A program made the position numbers and the translations under genes. Positions 1-6,445 of a stretch of 10,811 bases of DNA are shown here, piece by piece. The stretch is from Bacteroidota bacterium. GTDB taxonomy: Bacteria > Bacteroidota > Bacteroidia > Bacteroidales > FEN-979. Location of the stretch: NCBI GenBank assembly GCA_026391755.1, contig JAPLDN010000285.1, positions 1 through 10,811 on the forward strand, read 5' to 3'. Each line of letters opens with the position of its first letter. Within the stretch, counting starts at the first letter, position 1. The notes under the pieces were generated by a model. It did no database searches, had not been told where the DNA came from, and saw only the letters and a program-made list of their open reading frames with translations.

Positions 1-1
1 C

Positions 2-820
2 CTGCTGTATAAAACCACTTTCAGACGATGGCTGGGGAATAACCTCTCTGCATTGAATGCCGGTTTGAGGAAAAAGAATGGCAGCTTTTACCTTTTCGTG
101 GATGAATTCACCAATTACAATGATGTTGAGACTGGCATTAAAACGGTCCTGCTATTCAACCGGCTGGGGTATGAGATCCTGATTGCACCTCATGACCTCA
201 GCGGGCGCACTTTCCTTTCAAAGGGTCTTCTGAGGAAAGCAAAAAAAATTGCCCGGAAGAATATCGGTATTTTCTATGACCTGATTTCGCCGGAGACACC
301 GCTGGTTGGGATAGAACCCTCGGCCATTCTTGGGTTCAGGGATGAGTATCCCTACCTTTCAGGGCCGGGATTTAAGGAGCAGGCTTTAAAGCTTTCGACC
401 GACTGCCTGATGTATGATGAGTTTATAATGAGGGAAGTTTCAGCGGGGAGGATTACTTCAGAACAGTTCACTTCAGAGCCTGCAACGATAAAGCTTCACG
501 GGCATTGTCACCAGAAAGCGCTGGCATCAACCGAAGCTACACGAAAAATGCTGTCGCTTCCCGTCAATTACTCTGTTGAAGAGATTAAATCGGGCTGCTG
601 CGGAATGGCCGGTGCCTTTGGCTATGAAAAGGAACATTACGAAGTGTCTGTGAAAGTCGGAGAACTGGTATTGTTCCCGGAAATACGAAAAACCTCATCC
701 GCAGTCATTATTGCTGCACCGGGTACAAGCTGCAGGCACCAGATAAAAGACGGAACAGGGAGGCAGGCTTATCATCCGGCAGAAGTACTGTTCCACGCGC
801 TTTCAGGCAGGAAAGTATAA
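2..820 (+). CDS. FAD-linked oxidase with C-terminal Fe-S/CCG domains (3' part only)
   Basis: This is the C-terminal 272 residues of a protein that begins upstream of the window: the frame is open from base 2 and ends at TAA 818-820. The visible part contains two CCG-type cysteine-rich segments as in GlpC, GlcF and HdrD. The first, roughly residues 28-110, keeps the SGR-LSKG and GIEPS motifs but has no cysteine pair. The second is intact, with HGHCHQKA from base 497, a CCG triplet at 596-604 and APGTSCRHQ near 716. This layout matches the C-terminus of large proteins of roughly 1000 residues that fuse a GlcD-like FAD domain to a Fe-S domain, such as YdiJ-type D-2-hydroxyglutarate dehydrogenase and related D-lactate dehydrogenases. 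The role is probably oxidation of a 2-hydroxyacid with electrons passed to the respiratory chain. The substrate cannot be told from this part. The family is confident, the exact enzyme is not. Confidence 0.85.
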   Translation: MLYKTTFRRWLGNNLSALNAGLRKKNGSFYLFVDEFTNYNDVETGIKTVLLFNRLGYEILIAPHDLSGRTFLSKGLLRKAKKIARKNIGIFYDLISPETPLVGIEPSAILGFRDEYPYLSGPGFKEQALKLSTDCLMYDEFIMREVSAGRITSEQFTSEPATIKLHGHCHQKALASTEATRKMLSLPVNYSVEEIKSGCCGMAGAFGYEKEHYEVSVKVGELVLFPEIRKTSSAVIIAAPGTSCRHQIKDGTGRQAYHPAEVLFHALSGRKV

Positions 821-3802
821 TCAGTCCGGCCCTCCAAGGTAATAGTTCAAAACACGCCAGAACATAGGCTCATCGATGGGTTTTGAAATATAATCGTCGA
901 AGCCGTATTCAAGGATCTCTTCACGGCTGCCCTTCATTGCGCTTGCTGTCAGGGCTATAACAGGGATATGTTTGTGCTCTTCCGACTTCCTTATCGCATC
1001 GAAGGCTTCAAAGCCATCCATGACCGGAAGCGACATATCCATAAGGATAAGGTCGGGCTTATGTGCCAGCGCCTGCTGCACACCCTCGGAACCGTCATAC
1101 GCTTCAAGAATGATGTACCCGGGGCTCAGAATGGCTTTCACAGTCTTCATATTATCAGGGTTATCTTCGACAACCAGGATAAGCGGTTTGCCCTTTCGTT
1201 CAGCCATACGATGGCCGGACTTCTTTTGTTTTACCGTTTCGGGTTTGGGATTAACCATATTATCTACCGTTGAGAGAAGCTCTATCCTGCCCACATCCCC
1301 TTTCTGAATAAACTGGTAAATATGATTGCCTTTCAGGAAGCTCAGCTCTTCCTTTGTAATGTGTTTGGCAGTGAGTATAAGTACCGGGATCCTTGAAGTT
1401 TCAGGTGTTTCACGGATCATTTTAAGAACCTGAAAGCCATCAACCTCGGGCATCATCAGGTCGAGAATGACAGCGTCGGGCTTAAAGAGTTTTATCTGTT
1501 CAAGCGCTTCGGTTCCGTTCCTTGCGACATGGACCGTATAGGATTGTTCCGTCAGTATATCAGTGATCTGGATAATAGCTGCTTCACTGTCTTCGAAAAG
1601 AAGGAGGGTTTTACCGGCACCGGAATCCGAGGCATGGAATTCTGCAGGTTTCGGGCTTCGCCTGTAAACCGGCGTTTCTTCACTAATTTCCGATGTTTTA
1701 TAGGGATTAAGCTTCATGGGAAGTATCAGAATGAAAGTGGAGCCCACGCCCGGCTTGCTTTCAACCCTGATCTCACCGTGAAGAAGCTTTGAGTACTTTT
1801 TTGCAATAGCAAGCCCAAGCCCGGTCCCCCCGAATTTCTTTGATGAACTTCCGTCAACCTGGCGGAACTCGTCAAAAATAAAAGGCAGTTCCTCCTCCGG
1901 AATACCAATGCCGGTATCGGCAACCGTAATGATCATTTCATTCTCAACCTGCTCCGCTTTTATCACAACCTGTCCCTGTTCTGTAAATTTCACTGCATTG
2001 GAAAGGAGGTTCTGGATGATATGACGGCATTTTACGTAATCTGACCTGATCTCAGCAAGACCATGGCCAATCAGGTTTTCTAAGGCGATATTCTTGCCCT
2101 GGGCCTGTTGGCTTAACATTCCGATAACTTCATCTGCAAGGTCATAAACATTAAAATTCGCTGCCATAACATCTTCGTGCCCTGCTTCTATGCGGGAAAG
2201 ATCAAGAACATCATTGATGAGGGCCAGGAGATTCCTGCCGTTCCTTTCAATGATCTCTATATAGCTGTATTCATCCACCGGTATTTTGTTCTGAAGCCGG
2301 CGGCTCAGAACTCCCGAAAGCGCGATGACCGAATTCAACGGAGTTCTCAGCTCATGGCTCATATTTGAAAGGAAAGTGCTCTTAAGCCTGCTGGCTTCGT
2401 CAAGCTGGCCTTTCTGCATTTCAAGCTCCAGGTTCTGCTCGCTAAGTTCCTGTCCCTGGATGGAAAGTTCTTTAGCCCTTTCATCCAGTTCGCGATTCTG
2501 TGATTCCAGTTTCTCCGAAAATTCGAGGATCTTCTGATGCGCCAGCACCCCGTTGAAGCGGGCTGTAAGAGTTGCATAAATATCAGTGACAAGACGCAGG
2601 GCTTCTTTTGAATAAGTGCTGAGGCTGGCAAGGGACACCATGACAATTATCTCATTCCCTGAAAGTATAGGAATACTGATCATTTCCCTGGGCCGGAAAT
2701 CACCTGCCGTGGTCTGGAAGATCAAAGGTGTGTCGGACGGGATCTCCTTCAGGTGGTTGATCTGCTTGATGGCGACCGATATCCCGAATTGCCCTTCAAA
2801 AACCTCTGCCGAGAAAGGCCTTGCAAGATCATGCTTCAGTCCGATTGTCACCAATGGTTCAAATAAAGTGTTCCCTTCGTTCAGCATGTAAATTGCACCA
2901 AGCTGAGAGCCTGTAGATTTCATGATGACACTGATTACATTTAAGCAGAATGAGTGCAGTTCATCTTCCCTGAGCATAACGTCAGATATCTGGTTTAGGA
3001 GTTCCCTGCACCTGATTTCATTCATATTTGCCTCGGCCAGCCGGTTAAAAGACGCAGCAAGTTCCCCGAGTTCGTTGCCTGACGAATATTTCATTCGGGC
3101 GTCTAAATCTCCTTCGCGGAAATCATCTGCAACATTCATCATTTCATCCAAAGGAACCCTCAAGCTTCTCACAAGGGAAAAAACGATTATTAAGGATATG
3201 ACGAGAATGGTAATAATCAAAATGATGAGAAAGCGTTCAAGTTCGATCTTGCTTTCCTTTGCATTAAAATAAAATGCGTTGCCTTTGTTAAAAGCAAACT
3301 GGCTGACATCGTCGATCTCTTTCAGGATCGAATCAACCTGGGCCCCTCCCTGGCCTTCATGCGTGGTTTGAATTTCTGCTTGCCTGACATTATTTTCCTT
3401 TAAAAAGTTAAGGATTGATACCCTGATCCCTTTCCATTTGACAAGAGCGTCTTTGATATCAATAATGTCTTTACGGGGGCCAAGGTAATCTTTAAACAGG
3501 CTGTCGATCTGCATAAAGGAATCTGATTCCCAACGGTTTATCTTGTCTATTTCTTGTTCCCTTTTGGCCAGATCCGTAGATTGAACAATATCCTTCATGC
3601 TTCTGTGCATTTTCAGCACATCGGTTGTCAGTTCCGAAATTTCCCTTCTGACTTTGAGGGGGTGGTTATACAACCCGTCCGTTTGCTTCCATAAAGTGTC
3701 TGCCTGGTACCATGCGACAAATCCGAGTAGTATAACGAAAAAGAGGATCAGCCCAACGCCAAGCTGCAGCTGGGTTCCGATTTTCAGGTTCTTTATTTTC
3801 AT
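821..3802 (-). CDS. Membrane hybrid histidine kinase: MCP-like sensor, HAMP, GAF, HisKA, HATPase, two receivers
   Basis: A 993-residue sensor kinase. In order: TM1 about 12-34; a helical periplasmic region 35-190 resembling the MCP four-helix bundle (NHPL near 46 and MHRSMKD near 65-71); TM2 191-214; HAMP 213-262; GAF-like 268-420; an E/Q-rich coiled coil 425-472; HisKA with H483 in SHELRTP; HATPase with N598/N602, DTGIG at 629 and GGTGLGL at 658; REC1 (E737, D738, phosphoacceptor D781, T811, K834); REC2 (E879, D880, D922, T952, K974). All catalytic and phosphoacceptor residues are present, so it should be active. There is no output or HPt domain. It is the last gene of an operon, 33 bp after the cheR stop with this start. 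I chose ATG 3800-3802 because AAGGA lies 7 nt upstream. An in-frame ATG at 3815-3817 would add five residues and has no such site. The ligand is unknown. Confidence 0.93.
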   Translation of the reverse strand: MKIKNLKIGTQLQLGVGLILFFVILLGFVAWYQADTLWKQTDGLYNHPLKVRREISELTTDVLKMHRSMKDIVQSTDLAKREQEIDKINRWESDSFMQIDSLFKDYLGPRKDIIDIKDALVKWKGIRVSILNFLKENNVRQAEIQTTHEGQGGAQVDSILKEIDDVSQFAFNKGNAFYFNAKESKIELERFLIILIITILVISLIIVFSLVRSLRVPLDEMMNVADDFREGDLDARMKYSSGNELGELAASFNRLAEANMNEIRCRELLNQISDVMLREDELHSFCLNVISVIMKSTGSQLGAIYMLNEGNTLFEPLVTIGLKHDLARPFSAEVFEGQFGISVAIKQINHLKEIPSDTPLIFQTTAGDFRPREMISIPILSGNEIIVMVSLASLSTYSKEALRLVTDIYATLTARFNGVLAHQKILEFSEKLESQNRELDERAKELSIQGQELSEQNLELEMQKGQLDEASRLKSTFLSNMSHELRTPLNSVIALSGVLSRRLQNKIPVDEYSYIEIIERNGRNLLALINDVLDLSRIEAGHEDVMAANFNVYDLADEVIGMLSQQAQGKNIALENLIGHGLAEIRSDYVKCRHIIQNLLSNAVKFTEQGQVVIKAEQVENEMIITVADTGIGIPEEELPFIFDEFRQVDGSSSKKFGGTGLGLAIAKKYSKLLHGEIRVESKPGVGSTFILILPMKLNPYKTSEISEETPVYRRSPKPAEFHASDSGAGKTLLLFEDSEAAIIQITDILTEQSYTVHVARNGTEALEQIKLFKPDAVILDLMMPEVDGFQVLKMIRETPETSRIPVLILTAKHITKEELSFLKGNHIYQFIQKGDVGRIELLSTVDNMVNPKPETVKQKKSGHRMAERKGKPLILVVEDNPDNMKTVKAILSPGYIILEAYDGSEGVQQALAHKPDLILMDMSLPVMDGFEAFDAIRKSEEHKHIPVIALTASAMKGSREEILEYGFDDYISKPIDEPMFWRVLNYYLGGPD

Positions 3803-3809
3803 AGTGTTA

Positions 3810-3814
3810 TCCTT
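3810..3814 (-). promoter_or_regulatory. Shine-Dalgarno-like AAGGA deciding the kinase start
   Basis: On the minus strand AAGGA is followed by 7 nt and then ATG at 3800-3802. The alternative upstream ATG (3815-3817) overlaps this element and is preceded by AT-rich sequence without a purine-rich site, so the downstream ATG is preferred. The other two genes of the operon also have GGAG-type sites. Confidence 0.5.
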
Positions 3815-3835
3815 CATTTATTAATTTCAGGAGTA

Positions 3836-4651
3836 CTATTTTATTTTCCGGAAAACATTGGAAAGAGAGGTAACCGGAATAAACTTATGCTTTTGAACAA
3901 TGTTTTTTTCCGCTTCGCCTGTCACAAAGTATCCGCCCGGTGAAAGTGAAAGATACAGCCTGCTCAGGATCTGCTGCCTGATCTCAGGATTATAATAGAA
4001 CAGCAGGTTGCTGCAGCAAACCAGGTCAAAATCGCCGAAAATGCTTGAAGCCGGACTGATATAATCAGGGTCAAGCAGATCATGAAATGAAAAATATACA
4101 TGCTCCCTGATCTCTCCTTCAATAATATATTTGTCACCTTTCCGCTTAAAGTACTTCATTGCCAAACCTGTACTGACGTTTTGAATATCATCCGGATCAT
4201 ACACTCCTTTCCTGGCCCGTTCAAGCTCTTGTTCCGACACATCGGTCCCGAATATCCTGAACCTTGTTTTTTGTCCCTTTCTGCGGATAAGATCGTCGAG
4301 TAACATGGCGATTGAATAAGGCTCCTGGCCGGCAGCGCATGCGGCTGACCAGATCCGGATCTCGGAGTTTGCCTTCTTGTCCTCAATCAGGCCGGGCAGA
4401 ACTAACTGTTCGAGCAAAGCAAAGGTCAGCGGGTTCCGGAAGAACTCACTATAACAAATAGTAAGCGAATTCAAAAAAATACTTGCTTCGTTTTCATCCC
4501 TGGCAAGTATTTCAGAGAAGCCTGAAACGCTTTTAATGTTTAAAGAATTCAGCCTCTTTTCAACGGATTTTTCAAGGAAGGATTCTTCATACATGGAGAT
4601 ATCCGCCTTGTGTTCCCTGCTCATTACCTCTATAATGGTCTTTATGCACAT
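3836..4651 (-). CDS. cheR: CheR-type protein-glutamate O-methyltransferase
   Basis: A soluble SAM-dependent methyltransferase of 271 residues, the usual length for CheR. Residues 1-60 form the helical N-terminal CheR domain. The FFR motif is at 70-72. The SAM-binding motif IRIWSAACAAGQEPYS spans 98-113. IFGTDVSEQELERARKGVYD (133-152) carries the acidic SAM-ribose contact D137. The segment near 209-220 and SPGGYFVTGEAE (237-248) complete the fold. The family methylates glutamates in receptor signalling helices. Two usual positions differ: the arginine of the CRN motif is serine (S214), and the first E of GEEPYS is Q109. It lies between two hybrid kinases, 37 bp after the first and 18-33 bp before the second depending on the start chosen there. 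No CheB, CheA, CheW or MCP is in view, so its target may be the MCP-like neighbouring kinase. That is inference. AAAGGAG 7 nt before ATG 4649-4651 supports this start over the ATG at 4622-4624. Confidence 0.92.
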   Translation of the reverse strand: MCIKTIIEVMSREHKADISMYEESFLEKSVEKRLNSLNIKSVSGFSEILARDENEASIFLNSLTICYSEFFRNPLTFALLEQLVLPGLIEDKKANSEIRIWSAACAAGQEPYSIAMLLDDLIRRKGQKTRFRIFGTDVSEQELERARKGVYDPDDIQNVSTGLAMKYFKRKGDKYIIEGEIREHVYFSFHDLLDPDYISPASSIFGDFDLVCCSNLLFYYNPEIRQQILSRLYLSLSPGGYFVTGEAEKNIVQKHKFIPVTSLSNVFRKIK

Positions 4652-4658
4652 TCTGTTT

Positions 4659-4665
4659 CTCCTTT
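4659..4665 (-). promoter_or_regulatory. Strong Shine-Dalgarno site of cheR
   Basis: AAAGGAG on the minus strand sits 7 nt before the cheR ATG at 4649-4651. It fixes the start at 4651 rather than the in-frame ATG nine codons later. Strong sites of this type are not typical of Bacteroidota, which often start translation without one. Confidence 0.6.
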
Positions 4666-4688
4666 TACTATTTTTCAGGATCAGACCA

Positions 4689-6317
4689 TCAATTCAGGTA
4701 ATTCTTTATAGCGACCATCAGTTCTTCCGATCGTATTGGTTTTGCCAGGTAACTTTTACAGCCGGCCTGGATGGCTTTTTCCCTGTCGCCGCTCATTGCA
4801 TATGCAGTGGTTGCAATTACAGGCAAATCAGAACGTAAATTCAGCATTCTGCCGGTTATTTCCTGGCCTGGTATATCGGGTAGTTTAAAGTCCATAAATA
4901 CAAGATCTATTTCGGCATGTTCATTAAATATTTGCATTGCTTCCTTCCCATTCCATGCGTGCAGGATGTTAATCTTTAACTTGCTCAAAATGATGTTAAG
5001 AAGGTCATAATTATCAGGTTCATCCTCAACGATCAGGATGGTTTTCCCGGTAACATCAAACACTCCGCTCATTTCAGGGAGGTCAATACTTTTCACTTTC
5101 CCGGTATGGACGTAGGGCAGCGAAAAGCTGAAACAGGATCCTTTGCCGGGAATTGATTCCACCAGGATCTCCCCACCAAGTTTCTTCACAAAAGCGTTGG
5201 AGATAGACAACCCAAGACCCGTGCCTCCGTATTTTCTGGCCAGGCCATTTTCAACTTGGTAGAAACGGTCAAAAATTGACTTCCGGTGTTCATCAGAGAT
5301 TCCGATTCCTGTATCCTTAACATAAAACTCAATATTTTTATCCCTGAGTCTGTATCCGAAGTCAACTGTACCCTCCTGGGTGAATTTGAACGCGTTTGTA
5401 AGCAGGTTCTCCAATATCTGCCTGAGCTTTGTCTGATCTGCTATAATGGAACCAATGTTTTCAGGATCCTTGTGATGTGTGAATTTAAGGCCTTTTGAGG
5501 AGGCTTTATGCTGATAATTCCAGGCTAATGAATCTATAAGTTCGCTAAGACTAAACTCAATATTATCAGGTTCCACGAGGCCTGCCTCAACTTTTGAAAT
5601 ATCAATGATGTCACTGATGATGTGAAGCAGCTGCTGGCAATTATCGTTTATGATAGTTATATACCTGTCTCTTTCTGACAGGCTCAGGTCTGTTTCTTTA
5701 AGAAGCTCCGAAAAGCCAATAATGCCATTCATCGGAGTCCTTATTTCATGAGACATATTAGCAAGAAAAGCTGATTTCAAACGGTCGCTTTCTTCAGCCC
5801 TGTTTTTGGCGATTATCAGCTCATCCTCTGCTTTCCTGCGCTCGTCCAGTTCCTTTTGAATCTCAAGTGTTCGTTCTGTGACCAGGGCAGTGAGTTGCGA
5901 TTTTTCCATCCTTTGAAGGTCGGCCGAAGCCTTGATTTTCGCCATGGCTTTCACCTGTGCTATCAATTCAACCTCATCAAGGGGTTTCGCAAGGAATGAC
6001 TCGGCACCGGCTTCAAGGGCTTTGATCCTGGTTTTCCGGTCGGTCTTTAAAGCCGTAAGCATGATCACCGGAATATGGCTGATACGTTCATCCTGCTTCA
6101 GGCTCCGGCAAACGGAGAGTCCGTCAATTACCGGCATTACGATATCGAGGAGAATGACATCAGGATTTTCTGAATGGGCGAGAAGGATACCGGAACGGCC
6201 TTCAAGAGCAGTAATTACCTTGGTACCTGGAATTGCATCGGCAATCACAGCTTTCAGGGTGGTCAGGTTATCCTGATTGTCGTCAATGGCAAGGATTTTA
6301 AGATCTTTATCATTCAT
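4689..6317 (-). CDS. Soluble hybrid histidine kinase REC-HisKA-HATPase-REC
   Basis: A 542-residue cytoplasmic kinase with no membrane segment or signal peptide. REC1 is about 5-125 (acidic pair D12/D13, phosphoacceptor D58, T88, K111). A coiled-coil linker covers 128-178. HisKA has H190 in SHEIRTPMNG. HATPase_c has N304/N308, DTGIG at 335 and GGTGLGL at 364. REC2 is about 424-542 (E431, D432, D476, T504, K526). All key residues are present. With receivers at both ends it is suited to take phosphate or an allosteric signal through REC1 and pass phosphate on through REC2, but no HPt partner or output gene is in the window. It is the first gene of an operon with cheR and a membrane hybrid kinase. 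The start is ATG 6315-6317 with GGAG 10 nt upstream. A TTG two codons earlier has only 4 nt spacing and is less likely. Confidence 0.93.
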   Translation of the reverse strand: MNDKDLKILAIDDNQDNLTTLKAVIADAIPGTKVITALEGRSGILLAHSENPDVILLDIVMPVIDGLSVCRSLKQDERISHIPVIMLTALKTDRKTRIKALEAGAESFLAKPLDEVELIAQVKAMAKIKASADLQRMEKSQLTALVTERTLEIQKELDERRKAEDELIIAKNRAEESDRLKSAFLANMSHEIRTPMNGIIGFSELLKETDLSLSERDRYITIINDNCQQLLHIISDIIDISKVEAGLVEPDNIEFSLSELIDSLAWNYQHKASSKGLKFTHHKDPENIGSIIADQTKLRQILENLLTNAFKFTQEGTVDFGYRLRDKNIEFYVKDTGIGISDEHRKSIFDRFYQVENGLARKYGGTGLGLSISNAFVKKLGGEILVESIPGKGSCFSFSLPYVHTGKVKSIDLPEMSGVFDVTGKTILIVEDEPDNYDLLNIILSKLKINILHAWNGKEAMQIFNEHAEIDLVFMDFKLPDIPGQEITGRMLNLRSDLPVIATTAYAMSGDREKAIQAGCKSYLAKPIRSEELMVAIKNYLN

Positions 6318-6327
6318 CGGCAAATTT

Positions 6328-6331
6328 CTCC
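6328..6331 (-). promoter_or_regulatory. GGAG ribosome-binding site of the soluble kinase
   Basis: GGAG on the minus strand is 10 nt from ATG 6315-6317 and 4 nt from TTG 6321-6323. The spacing favours the ATG. An ATG overlapping the GGAG itself is out of frame and soon meets a stop codon. Confidence 0.4.
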
Positions 6332-6383
6332 ATTAATTGAATAGAATGCAGCAAACCATCGTGAAATCAAACACGCTTCCGAA

Positions 6384-6414
6384 CAAATATACGAAAGAAA
6401 TTGAGTTAAAGAAA
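6384..6414 (-). promoter_or_regulatory. Bacteroidetes-type promoter of the signalling operon
   Basis: The 128-bp gap between the peptidase stop (6446) and the soluble kinase start (6317) holds TATATTTG (6384-6391, minus strand), a perfect match to the TAnnTTTG -7 box of Bacteroidota. Nineteen bases upstream is TTTC (6411-6414), one mismatch from the TTTG -33 box. Transcription would start near 6377 and give a 5' leader of about 60 nt. I see no terminator hairpin for the peptidase gene and no further ORF or clear repeat in this gap. Confidence 0.55.
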
Positions 6415-6445
6415 TGAACCGTCAGAAATAATAAGGGCGAAATGC

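Noticed and set aside
752..794. 7-bp inverted repeat GGAACAG / CTGTTCC near the end of the oxidoreductase gene
   Set aside because: The loop is 29 nt, the stem is short and no T tract follows, so it is not a convincing terminator.
53..820. TTG at 53 as the start of a 255-residue protein
   Set aside because: The frame is open back to base 2 with family-like residues before the TTG, so this is the tail of a larger protein.
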